A stretch of DNA of 38,719 bases from Burkholderiales bacterium (GCA_022844545.1 JALHLN010000003.1:1-38719), one strand, 5' to 3'; numbered from the stretch's first letter, positions 18,782-27,414 are shown. Numbers and translations: made by a program. The notes: generated by a model from the letters alone, not told the origin.

Positions 18782-19699
18782 ATGGCAAACACCGAGATCT
18801 CCGTCCTGCGCAGCTTCCTGTTCGCGCCGGGCAATCACCCGCGGCGCGTCGAGAAGGCGCTCGCCCTCGGCGCCGACGCAGTGATCCTCGACCTGGAGGA
18901 CGCGGTGGCGGTCGCCGAGAAGGCCGCGACGCGCCAGACGATCGTCGCGGCCTTGTCCCGCCCCAGGCGCTGCAGGGGATACGTGCGCGTCAATGCGATC
19001 GGCACGCCCTGGTGCCTGCGCGACCTGATGGAGGTGGTCGGGCCGGGCCTGGACGGCATCGTGCTGCCCAAGGTGGAATCGGCCGCCGACCTGCGCACCA
19101 TCGACTGGCTGATCACCAACCTGGAGCGCGAGCGCGGCCTGCCGGTGGGCCGGATCGACCTCATGCCGATCATCGAGACCGCGGTCGGCTTCTCGCGCCT
19201 GGACAGGATCCTCGGCGCGCGAACGCTGCGGGACACGCCTGGCCCCTGGCGGGTCAGGCGCATCAGCTTCGGCGCCGGCGATTTCACCAACGACGTCGGC
19301 ATGACCTGGACGCCGGGCGAGGAGGAACTCTCCGAATTGCGCGTGCGGATGATCGTCTCCTCGCGCGCCGCCGGCCTCGAGCCGCCGGTCGACACGGTGT
19401 GGATTCACCTGCAGGACGCTGCGGCACTGCGGCGCTCGGTGGAGCGCAGCCTGCGCATGGGATTCCAGGGACGGCTGTGCATCCACCCCGATCAGGTCGC
19501 GGTGGTCAACGAAATCTTCACCCCGACGGCCGAGGCGGTCGGGAGGGCGCAGCGTATCGTGAAGGCCTTCGAGGAGGCCGAAGCGGCGGGCCTTGCCGCG
19601 ATACAGGTGGACGGCGTCTTCGTCGACTACCCGATCGTCTACCGGGCGCAGCGTACGCTGGCGGCAAGCGCCGCAATCGGCAAGCTGGACCCGGCCTGA
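18782..19699 (+). CDS. HpcH/HpaI aldolase / citrate lyase beta (CitE-like) CoA ester lyase
   Basis: LRSFLFAPGNHPRRVEKALALGADAVILDLEDAVAVAEK; IDLMPIIETAVGF; GFQGRLCIHPDQVAVVNEIFTP. Confidence 0.93.
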   Translation: MANTEISVLRSFLFAPGNHPRRVEKALALGADAVILDLEDAVAVAEKAATRQTIVAALSRPRRCRGYVRVNAIGTPWCLRDLMEVVGPGLDGIVLPKVESAADLRTIDWLITNLERERGLPVGRIDLMPIIETAVGFSRLDRILGARTLRDTPGPWRVRRISFGAGDFTNDVGMTWTPGEEELSELRVRMIVSSRAAGLEPPVDTVWIHLQDAAALRRSVERSLRMGFQGRLCIHPDQVAVVNEIFTPTAEAVGRAQRIVKAFEEAEAAGLAAIQVDGVFVDYPIVYRAQRTLAASAAIGKLDPA

Positions 19700-19713
19700 G
19701 CGTTGGTTGCCCG

Positions 19714-19763
19714 TTATCCCGGGAGTTCCTTCACGAGCAGCCAATGGGTTAGAATTATCCCGG
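19714..19763 (+). promoter_or_regulatory. Putative promoter/regulatory region upstream of TRAP genes: TTATCCCGG direct repeat (19714-19722, 19755-19763) and -10-like TAGAAT (19750-19755)
   Basis: 118-bp gap in an otherwise tight operon; repeats and -10-like hexamer read directly; no good -35. Confidence 0.35.
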
Positions 19764-19817
19764 CGTTTCCAGACCGGCACGAGAGCCGGTTCGAATTACC
19801 TTCTGAGGAGGAGGCAC

Positions 19818-20957
19818 ATGATGCGACCCACGACGCGACGTCTTTCCACCAAGGCCGCTGCCGGTGCGCTGGTAGCAGCGCTTGCCGCAGGCGCCGCCCT
19901 TCCCGACCGTGATGCCGTCGCACAAGCGATCAAGCCGGTGGTGCTGCGCTTTGCGGCGGACTTCCCGCCGGCCCCGCATCCGGCCGGCCTGGCGATGAAC
20001 CACTTCAGGGACCGCCTGGCGCAGGCGATTCCCGGCAGCGAGGCGCGCCTGTACTTCGCCGGCGCCCTGTACACCATCCCGGAGGCCTTCGAGGCCATGC
20101 GCCAGGGCAACCTGGAGATGACCTGGCTGCAGATGGGCAAGGCGGCGCCGGTCGATCCGTGGATGATGACGATGGTCGGTCCCGGAATCCTGACCACGGT
20201 GGGTGCCGTGGACAACGTGGAGTCGACCAAGACCTACCAGATGCTGGTCGACCGGCTGCAGAAGAACCAGCAGATCCGGGTGTTCGGCACCGGACACATG
20301 AGCTTCGGCATGGGCGTGGGCGGCAAGAAGCGCTACCTGACCCCCGCCGATTTCAGCGGCCAAAAGATCCGCAGCATGGGCCCGGTGGAGAACGCCTCGC
20401 TCGAAGTCTGGAAGGCGAGCCCGGTGGTGATGGCCTTCGGCGAAGTGCCGACGGCGCTGCAGTCCGGCGTGATCGACGCCCTGCAGACCAGCATCGGCGG
20501 TTGGCTGGCGGTGCGTCAGCAGGCGCCCTTCTACACCACGGGCGGCGCCGGCGCGTTCACCGCCGACTACTACATCGTGAGCGCGAGCCGGCGCTGGTGG
20601 GACCGCCTGCCCAAGCCGACGCAGGAAGCGCTCGGGAAGGTCATCATGGAGACCATCCAGGTGCAGAAGGAACTGAACTGGTGCGTCGACAAGATGACCT
20701 ATGACAAGTACGGCACCAAGGACCCGTCCAAACCGGGCGTGTACTGGTTGAACCCGCAGGAGGTGTCCGCGATCACGGGCTCGATGGGCGATGCGCCGGC
20801 GCGCTACATCAAGAGCAAGACCCCTGCCGCGGTCAGTCCGTGGGTCGACACCTTCATCAAGGAAGGGCGCGAGTTGTCCCAGAAGCACCCGGTGGGGTCG
20901 TCGTGGATCGAGAAGATCGACTGCTCCAAGCACGCCTCCAAGATCATCATCCGCTAG
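19818..20957 (+). CDS. dctP: TRAP transporter substrate-binding protein, DctP family
   Basis: Signal peptide (RRLSTKAAAGALVAALAAGAAL), VLRFAADFPPAPHPAGLAMNHFRDRLAQAIPG; followed by DctQ/DctM; RBS GGAGGAGG; start refined. Confidence 0.9.
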   Translation: MMRPTTRRLSTKAAAGALVAALAAGAALPDRDAVAQAIKPVVLRFAADFPPAPHPAGLAMNHFRDRLAQAIPGSEARLYFAGALYTIPEAFEAMRQGNLEMTWLQMGKAAPVDPWMMTMVGPGILTTVGAVDNVESTKTYQMLVDRLQKNQQIRVFGTGHMSFGMGVGGKKRYLTPADFSGQKIRSMGPVENASLEVWKASPVVMAFGEVPTALQSGVIDALQTSIGGWLAVRQQAPFYTTGGAGAFTADYYIVSASRRWWDRLPKPTQEALGKVIMETIQVQKELNWCVDKMTYDKYGTKDPSKPGVYWLNPQEVSAITGSMGDAPARYIKSKTPAAVSPWVDTFIKEGRELSQKHPVGSSWIEKIDCSKHASKIIIR

Positions 20958-20961
20958 GTCG

Positions 20962-21513
20962 GTGGAAAAGGCCTACACGGCCTGGCGCGCGTTCCAGGAC
21001 AAGGTCCTGGCGCGCGTCGCAGGCCTGCTGCTCGTCGGCTGCACCCTGCTCGCGCTGCTCGAGGTCGGGCGGCGCTACTTAGTCGGCCGCTCCTTCGAGT
21101 GGCAGCAGGATGCGGTCACCTTCTTCATGCTGAGCGGGGTGTACCTCTACTTCAGCGTCGCGCAGCGCAAGAACGCGCACCTCTCGGTCACGGTGGTGCC
21201 GGAGCTGTGCGCCGTCGCCGGCCCGCGCGCGAAGCTGGCCGGGGAGATCGTGAAGGCCGTCGCGCTCGCGTTCTCGATGGTGTTCCTCATGCTGGTGTTC
21301 TGGTGGGGCATCCCCGAGGTGGAGGACGCGATCAAGTACGAGAGCCGCACCGAGAGCCTCGGCTTCCCGATGTGGCCCTTCCTGCTCGCACTGCTGCTCG
21401 GCTTCGGCTTCATGGCGGTGACGCAGGTGTTCCAGCTCTGGTTCACGATCCAGCGGCTGCTCGGCCGCCCGGTGCCCGAGTTCCCGGGAGACGCCGAGGA
21501 GGGCGGGCACTGA
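20962..21513 (+). CDS. dctQ: TRAP transporter small permease (DctQ family)
   Basis: VEKAYTAWRAFQDKVLARVAGLLLVGCTLLALLEVGRRYLVGRSFEWQQDAVTFFML; hydrophobic; between dctP and dctM; GTG start. Confidence 0.88.
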   Translation: MEKAYTAWRAFQDKVLARVAGLLLVGCTLLALLEVGRRYLVGRSFEWQQDAVTFFMLSGVYLYFSVAQRKNAHLSVTVVPELCAVAGPRAKLAGEIVKAVALAFSMVFLMLVFWWGIPEVEDAIKYESRTESLGFPMWPFLLALLLGFGFMAVTQVFQLWFTIQRLLGRPVPEFPGDAEEGGH

Positions 21514-21554
21514 GCCGCCCCTTGTAGCGCAGAACAAGAAAAGTAGGAGTTTCG

Positions 21555-22847
21555 ATGAATCTCGTTGGCCTCGTCCTGCTCGTCCTGCTCGTGCTGTCGG
21601 TGCCGATCGGCATCGCGCTCAGCGCCGCGGCGGCCTCCTACATCATGTTCGATCCGGTGCTGGAACCGACCGTGATCTTCCGCGCCTTCTTCAGCTTCAT
21701 CGGCCGCTATTCGCTGATGGCGATCCCGCTGTTCATCTTCGCCGGCTTCCTGATGGAACGTACCGGCCTGGTGTCCCAGTTGTTCCGCTTCGCCGACTCG
21801 CTGGTGGGCTGGCTGCCGGGCGGCTTCGGCGTCGCCACGGTGCTCGCCTGCGTGCTGTTCGGCGCCATCTCGGGCTCCAGCGTGGCGATGGCGGCGGCGA
21901 TGGCCGTGATCGCCATCCCGGAGATGCGCAAGCGGGGCTACCCGGACTGGCTGTCGGGAGGACTGGTGGCCACGGCCGGCGGCATCGCCATGCTCATTCC
22001 GCCCAGCATCATCCTGCTGGTGTACGGCATCATCACCGAGACCTCGATCGTGGAACTGTTCTTCGCCGGCATCATCCCGGGCCTGCTGCTCGCGACCGGC
22101 AACGCCCTCAGCGTCATGGGCATCGCGCTGTACCTGAAGCTGCCGGGCAGCGGGCGCTTCCAGGGCAAGCGCGTCTGGGCCGAGTTCAAGGGCGCGGCGC
22201 CGGCGCTGGGCATGCCCATCGTCATCCTGGGCGGCCTCTACGGCGGCCTGTTTACCCCCACCGAGGCCGCGGCCGCGGCCTGCGGCTACGCCATGCTCTA
22301 CGGCGTGCTCAGCGGCGGGTGGAAGTTCATCCGCGAAGTCCTGCCCACCGCCGAGCGCGCGCTCAACCTGACCGCGGTGGTGGTGTTCCTGATCGGCAGC
22401 GTGGGCGTGTTCCAGTTCCTCGCCGCCAACATGTACTGGCCGCAGAAGATCGCCGAGACCGTGACGGGCTGGGGCCTGACGCCGCTCGGCTTCATCTTCG
22501 CCTACATGTTCGTGCTCATGATCCTGGGCATGTTCGTGGACGGCGTGGCGATGGTGATCCTGACCGTGCCGGTGATCTTCCCCATCGCCATGGCGCTCAA
22601 GATCGACCCGGTGCACCTGGCAATCATGATCACGCTGAACGTGGAGATGAGCGTGGTGACCCCGCCGGTGGGCCTGAACCTGTTCGCGGTGAGCGGTTCG
22701 TCGAGTATTCCCTTGCCGCAGGTGATCAAGGGGACCATTCCGTTCTTCGTCGGCGACCTGACGGTGCTGCTGCTGGTGATCTTCATCCCAGAACTGGCGA
22801 CCTGGCTACCGAGCCAACTGGTCACCGACCACTTCAAGGACCGATAG
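21555..22847 (+). CDS. dctM: TRAP transporter large permease (DctM family)
   Basis: LLVLSVPIGIALSAAAASYIM; MAIPLFIFAGFLMERTG; GAISGSSVAMAAAM; TPTEAAAAACGYAM; TPPVGLNLFAVSG. Confidence 0.95.
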   Translation: MNLVGLVLLVLLVLSVPIGIALSAAAASYIMFDPVLEPTVIFRAFFSFIGRYSLMAIPLFIFAGFLMERTGLVSQLFRFADSLVGWLPGGFGVATVLACVLFGAISGSSVAMAAAMAVIAIPEMRKRGYPDWLSGGLVATAGGIAMLIPPSIILLVYGIITETSIVELFFAGIIPGLLLATGNALSVMGIALYLKLPGSGRFQGKRVWAEFKGAAPALGMPIVILGGLYGGLFTPTEAAAAACGYAMLYGVLSGGWKFIREVLPTAERALNLTAVVVFLIGSVGVFQFLAANMYWPQKIAETVTGWGLTPLGFIFAYMFVLMILGMFVDGVAMVILTVPVIFPIAMALKIDPVHLAIMITLNVEMSVVTPPVGLNLFAVSGSSSIPLPQVIKGTIPFFVGDLTVLLLVIFIPELATWLPSQLVTDHFKDR

Positions 22848-22862
22848 CGCCGCCGCCCCGCC

Positions 22863-23339
22863 CTACCCCGCCTCGTGGCCCCGCTTGGGCACGAGGACGG
22901 TGCGCTCGAAGCTCATGAATTCGGTGCCGTCGGCCTTCAGGCCCCGGGTGCGCACCGTCACCAGGCCCTGCGTCGGGCGCGACTTCGACTCGCGCTTGGA
23001 ACGAACTTCCGACTCCGCGTAGAGCGTGTCGCCGGCGAACACCGGCGCGGTGAGCTTTATCTTGTCCCAGCCCAGGTTGCCGATCGCCCGATAACTCACA
23101 TCGTCCACGCTCATGCCGACCACGATGGACAGCGTCAGGCAGCTGTTCACCAGCGGCTTGCCGAATTCCGTCTTCGCCGCGTAGGCATGGTCGAAGTGCG
23201 CTGGGTGGTTGTTCATGGTGAGCAGCGTGAACCAGGTGTTGTCGGCCTCGCTCACCGTGCGCCCCGGGCGGTGCTCGTAGATGTCACCGACCACGAAGTC
23301 CTCGTAGCTGCGGCCGTGGCTCGCGCGTATCCGTGTCAT
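22863..23339 (-). CDS. MaoC-like (hot-dog fold) dehydratase/hydratase
   Basis: YEDFVVGDIYEHRPGRTVSEADNTWFTLLTMNNHPAHFDHAYAAKTEFGKPLVNSCLTLSIVVGMSV; start refined to MTRIRASHG. Confidence 0.93.
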   Translation of the reverse strand: MTRIRASHGRSYEDFVVGDIYEHRPGRTVSEADNTWFTLLTMNNHPAHFDHAYAAKTEFGKPLVNSCLTLSIVVGMSVDDVSYRAIGNLGWDKIKLTAPVFAGDTLYAESEVRSKRESKSRPTQGLVTVRTRGLKADGTEFMSFERTVLVPKRGHEAG

Positions 23340-23346
23340 GCGGGGG

Positions 23347-24456
23347 TCAACTCCTTCCGAGGATGGCCGCGCCGTGCTCGCCCATGGCGGGCTCGCGCAG
23401 GTCCGGTTGCGCCGGCTCGCGCGCAAAGCGCAGCGGCGTGTTGATGTGGCGGCGCCCCAGGCCGTCCGTGAGCACCATGCCGCGCGCGAGCAGCTGCGGG
23501 TCCCGCAGCGCCTCCGGGAAGGTCTTGAGTTCCCCGAAACACACGTCCAGCGTCGACAGGTACGCCACCCAGTCGGCGAGGGACTTCTTCCTGAATTCGT
23601 CGCGCAGGAACTGTTCCACAGGCTGTTGGTGCGGGCCCGGCTTCTCGCACAGCGGAGCCAGCTCCGGCCGGCCGAGCGCGCCCAGCAGGTTGCGCACGAA
23701 CTTCATCTCCTGGCCGGCGAGCGCGAGGTGGCGCCCGTCGGCGGTGTCGTAGATCTGGTAGAAGGCCGCGCCGCCGGTGGTGCGCTCGTGCCGCGCCACC
23801 TGCTGCCGATCCTCGGCGAGCGCCGGCCCCAGCAGGTTGGCCGAGGCCGAGACCATGCAGTCGTGCATCGAGATGTCGAGGTAATCGCCCTGCCCGGTCT
23901 GCTGCCGGCGCAGGAGCGCCATCAGGATGCCCGCCAGGCCCTGCAGCGAGGCCACCATGTCGGCCGCGGGTACGGCGGGAATGGCGGGCTGGCCGTCGCG
24001 GCCCTGGCTCACGCTGAGGACGCCGCTCACGCCTTCCACGCCCATGTCGTGCGACGGACGGTCGCGGTAGGGGCCGTCCTGGCCGAAGGCGCTGATGGAG
24101 CAGTAGACGATGCGCGGATTGCGCGCGGACACCGTGGCGTAGCCGATGCCCAGCCGGTCCATGACGCCGGGCCGGAAAGTTTCCACGAACACGTCGGCGC
24201 TGTCGCACAGGCACAGCAGCGCCTCCTTGTCGGCGGGGTCCTTGAGGTTCAGCACCACGCTCTTCTTGCCGCGGTTGAGATTGCGGAAGTAGACCGTGCT
24301 GGGCCCGTCGGACGGGCCCAGGTTCCGCACCGGATCGCCCTCCCCCGGCGCCTCCACCTTGATCACCTCGGCGCCATGGTCCGCCAGCGCCTTGGTGAGG
24401 TACGGGCCCGGCAGGAACACCGAGAGGTCGACGACGCGGATGCCCTTGAGCTTCAT
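23347..24456 (-). CDS. CaiB/BaiF class III CoA-transferase
   Basis: MKLKGIRVVDLSVFLPGPYLTKALADHGAEVIKVEAPGEGDPVR; NRGKKSVVLNLKDP; start refined to 24456 (overlaps upstream stop). Confidence 0.94.
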   Translation of the reverse strand: MKLKGIRVVDLSVFLPGPYLTKALADHGAEVIKVEAPGEGDPVRNLGPSDGPSTVYFRNLNRGKKSVVLNLKDPADKEALLCLCDSADVFVETFRPGVMDRLGIGYATVSARNPRIVYCSISAFGQDGPYRDRPSHDMGVEGVSGVLSVSQGRDGQPAIPAVPAADMVASLQGLAGILMALLRRQQTGQGDYLDISMHDCMVSASANLLGPALAEDRQQVARHERTTGGAAFYQIYDTADGRHLALAGQEMKFVRNLLGALGRPELAPLCEKPGPHQQPVEQFLRDEFRKKSLADWVAYLSTLDVCFGELKTFPEALRDPQLLARGMVLTDGLGRRHINTPLRFAREPAQPDLREPAMGEHGAAILGRS

Positions 24457-25613
24457 GCCTTGCCGAGCAGCGCCTCGTTGTCGGCGCCGGCCGCGGACCC
24501 GGCGCGCTGCTCCAGGCGGCGGCCGTCGATGCGGATCGGGTTCGCGAGCACCCGCAGCGAGCCGCGCACCGGATGCGGCACCGTGCCGATCATGCCCGTC
24601 TGCTTCGGGAATGGGCTCTCCAGCGCCTGCGCGATGTCGTTCACCGGGCCGATGGGCAGCATGCCCGATAGCTTCGCCAGCCAATGCGCCGTCGGCTGGC
24701 GCCGGAATTCGGCGTCCACGGCTTCAGTGAGCGCAGCCCGGTTTTCCAGCCGCGCGGCCATGGTGGCGAAGCGGGCGTCCCGGGCGAGTTCCGGCCGGCC
24801 CAGGCCGGCCGCCAGCGCTTCCCAGAATGGCTGCGTCATGCAGGCCACGAACACCCAGCCGTCCGCGGTCGGAAAGGTCTGCACCGGGGTAAGCGACAGA
24901 TGCGCCCCGCGCGGCTGGCGCGTGGACTCGTAGCCTTCGTTGAGGTACCAGGTGGCCGAGTAGCCCAGCTGGTGCAGCGCCACGTCGTAGAGGCTCACGT
25001 CCACGTCGCAGCCCTTGCCGGTCTTCTGTGCGCGCAGCAGGCAGGCGAGCAGGCCGACGGCGCCGGTGGTGCCGGTCATGTAGTCGATGAACGCGACGCC
25101 CGCGCGGGCGGGCGCGCCATCCGGCTCCCCGGTGAGGCTCATCACACCGGCTTCGGCCTGCATCAGGTAGTCGAACCCCGGCCGCGCGGTGCGCTCATTG
25201 TCGCGGCCGAATGCCGAGATATGCAGGCAGACGATCTTCGGGTTGTGGCGCGACAGCGCGGCATAGTCCAGGCCCAGCTTGGCCGGCTGGTCGCCGCGCA
25301 GGTTGTTCATGACGGCGTCGGCCGAACGCACCAGGCGCTCGAAGTCCGCCCGCCCGCCGGCGCTCTTCAGGTCGAGCAGGACGCTCTTCTTGTTGGCATG
25401 CCAGGTCTGGTAGTACAGGCTGTCGCCTGGCGCGGCGAAGTAGGGCCCGACGCGGCGCGACGGCTCGCCGTCGGGTCCGGGCTCGACCTTGATCACCTCC
25501 GCGCCCAGCTCGGCGAGCATCGCCGAGCCGTAGGGACCGGCGCCGAAATGCTCCAGGGTCAGCACCCGGATCCCCTGCAGTGGTTTTGGCGCGGCGGCCG
25601 CGCCGCCGCTCAT
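24453..25613 (-). CDS. CaiB/BaiF class III CoA-transferase
   Basis: LQGIRVLTLEHFGAGPYGSAMLAELGAEVIKVEPGPDGEPSRRVGPY; FIDYMTGTTG; ATGA overlap with upstream acyl-CoA dehydrogenase stop. Confidence 0.94.
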   Translation of the reverse strand: MSGGAAAAPKPLQGIRVLTLEHFGAGPYGSAMLAELGAEVIKVEPGPDGEPSRRVGPYFAAPGDSLYYQTWHANKKSVLLDLKSAGGRADFERLVRSADAVMNNLRGDQPAKLGLDYAALSRHNPKIVCLHISAFGRDNERTARPGFDYLMQAEAGVMSLTGEPDGAPARAGVAFIDYMTGTTGAVGLLACLLRAQKTGKGCDVDVSLYDVALHQLGYSATWYLNEGYESTRQPRGAHLSLTPVQTFPTADGWVFVACMTQPFWEALAAGLGRPELARDARFATMAARLENRAALTEAVDAEFRRQPTAHWLAKLSGMLPIGPVNDIAQALESPFPKQTGMIGTVPHPVRGSLRVLANPIRIDGRRLEQRAGSAAGADNEALLGKA

Positions 25614-26791
25614 CCCACCGGATTTCGCTTCAGCCATTGCTTCGAGATGATGATGCGCTGCATCTCGTTGGTGCCCTCGCCGATGCAGGTGAGCGGCGCG
25701 TCTCGGTACAGGCGCTCGATGTCGAACTCCTTCGAGTAGCCGTAGGCGCCGTGGATGCGCATGGATTCGATGCTGTTCTCCAGCGCGGCCTCGGAGGCAA
25801 AAAACTTCGCCATCCCCGCCTCCATGTCGCAGCGCTCGCCACGGTCGAAGGACATCGCCGCGTCCAGCGTCAGCAGGCGCGCGGCGCGGGCGCGCGTGGC
25901 CATCTCGCCCAGCTTCAACTGGATCGCCTGGTGCTCGGCGATCGGCTTGCCGAAGGTCCTGCGGATCTGCGCGTAGTCCGAGGCGAGCTTCAGCGCGCCT
26001 TCGGCGATGCCCACGCCGCGGGCGGCGACGTTGATGCGGCCCAGTTCCAGCCCGCCGGTGACCTGACGGAAGCCCTGCCCTTCCTCCCCCCCGATCAGGT
26101 GGTCGGCGGGCACGCGGTAGTCGTTGAACACGATCTCGCCCGAGTCGATGCACTTGTAGCCCAGCTTCTCCAGCTTCCTGCCAACGGTGAATCCGGGGCC
26201 CTTGGGCGCGATGAACAGGCTCATGCCCTTGTGGCGCGGCTGCGCGTTGGGATCGGTCTTCACCAGCAGCGCGACGCAGGAGCCCTCGATGCTGTTGGAG
26301 ATCCAGGTCTTGGTGCCGTTGATGACGTACGTGTCGCCCTCGCGGCGCGCGGTCATGCGGATGCCCTGCAGGTCGGTGCCGGCATCGGGCTCCGTGAGCG
26401 CAAGGCCGCCGCGCACCTCGCCGCTCGCGAAGCGCGGCAGCCACTGCCGCTTCTGCGCCTCGGTGCCGAACTTCTCCACCGCAAGCGCCAATATCAGGTG
26501 CGAATTGAAGATCCCGGTGAGCGCCATCCACACCGAGGAGATGTGCATCACGATGCGGGCATAGAGCGAGGCCGGCAGCCCGAGGCCGCCGTACTCCGGC
26601 GACACCGTGGCGCCGAACAGGCCCATTTCCTTCATCTGCTCGACCAGCTCGTGCGGGTAGCGGTCGGCGTGGTCGTATTCCTTCACGCGCGGCCGCACCT
26701 CGCGCTCCACCCAGCGCTCGATGGCCTCGAGGAGCTGCGCTTCCTGGCCCGGGTCGAACCGGGCCCTGTTCAGCTGCGCGGCGATGGTCAG
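25610..26791 (-). CDS. Acyl-CoA dehydrogenase; proposed CTG start at 26791 (first canonical start is GTG at 26710)
   Basis: GEVRGGLALTEPDAGTDLQGIRMTARREGDTYVINGTKTWISN; EGTNEMQRI. Family-like N-terminus (RFDPGQEAQLLEAIERWVEREVRP) is encoded upstream of GTG 26710 with no ATG/GTG/TTG in frame. Confidence 0.88.
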   Translation of the reverse strand: MTIAAQLNRARFDPGQEAQLLEAIERWVEREVRPRVKEYDHADRYPHELVEQMKEMGLFGATVSPEYGGLGLPASLYARIVMHISSVWMALTGIFNSHLILALAVEKFGTEAQKRQWLPRFASGEVRGGLALTEPDAGTDLQGIRMTARREGDTYVINGTKTWISNSIEGSCVALLVKTDPNAQPRHKGMSLFIAPKGPGFTVGRKLEKLGYKCIDSGEIVFNDYRVPADHLIGGEEGQGFRQVTGGLELGRINVAARGVGIAEGALKLASDYAQIRRTFGKPIAEHQAIQLKLGEMATRARAARLLTLDAAMSFDRGERCDMEAGMAKFFASEAALENSIESMRIHGAYGYSKEFDIERLYRDAPLTCIGEGTNEMQRIIISKQWLKRNPVG

Positions 26792-27309
26792 CCGGCCTTG
26801 ATCACGCCGCAGGCGATGCGGGCGCCGGAGTTCCCGGTGGGCTGCGTCCTGAAGTCGTCCGGATCCGCGTGGACGACGACGGTCCGGCCGATGACGTTCC
26901 CCGCGCCCGTCCCGATGGACAGGCCGTCCAGCTCGACATCGATCCTGGCGCGCCCGGCCTTGTTGGCGCGGAGCGAGGGCAGGTCGCCGGCGTGGCGGTT
27001 GGCGTCCGTGTGGCGGCCGTGCGCCTTGCCGTGCGGATTGAAATGGCCGCCGGCCGCCATGCCATCGTCACCGCAGGCGCCACCCTCGTGGATGTGCAGG
27101 CCGTGCTCCTGGCCGGGCTTGAGACCCTGGACGAAGATCACGACCTTGACCTTGTCGCCCATCTGCTCGAAGGTGGCTTCGCCGAAGGTCTTGTTGCCCT
27201 TCGTGGGCTGGATGCCGGCGTTGGCCCGCAGCGGCTCGGGCGGCGTGGTCTCGCAGGCGGTGAGAACGAAGGCGGCGGTGGCCGCGGCGGCAAGGGTCGT
27301 GAGTTTCAT
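26788..27309 (-). CDS. sodC: Cu/Zn superoxide dismutase (lipoprotein-type signal)
   Basis: LTACE lipobox; EHGLHIHEGGACGDDGMAAGGHFNPHGKAHG; HAGDLPSL; GNSGARIACGVI. Confidence 0.95.
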   Translation of the reverse strand: MKLTTLAAAATAAFVLTACETTPPEPLRANAGIQPTKGNKTFGEATFEQMGDKVKVVIFVQGLKPGQEHGLHIHEGGACGDDGMAAGGHFNPHGKAHGRHTDANRHAGDLPSLRANKAGRARIDVELDGLSIGTGAGNVIGRTVVVHADPDDFRTQPTGNSGARIACGVIKAG

Positions 27310-27386
27310 GGTTGGTCTCCTCCTGAGCCCGAATCTACCGGTTTACGCGGCCGCATGGAAGCGCCAATTCCACCCCGTCCCGCATT

Positions 27387-27401
27387 GCGGAACCGTTCCG
27401 C
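27387..27401. repeat. 15-bp interrupted palindrome GCGGAACcGTTCCGC between pssA and sodC
   Basis: 7-bp perfect arms around 1 nt; lies downstream of pssA and upstream of sodC (both minus strand). Confidence 0.4.
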
Positions 27402-27414
27402 CCCGGCCGCCGGA

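Noticed and set aside
22848-22862. Bidirectional terminator between dctM and the MaoC gene
   Set aside because: Only 15 bp of C-rich sequence with no convincing stem-loop plus T-tract
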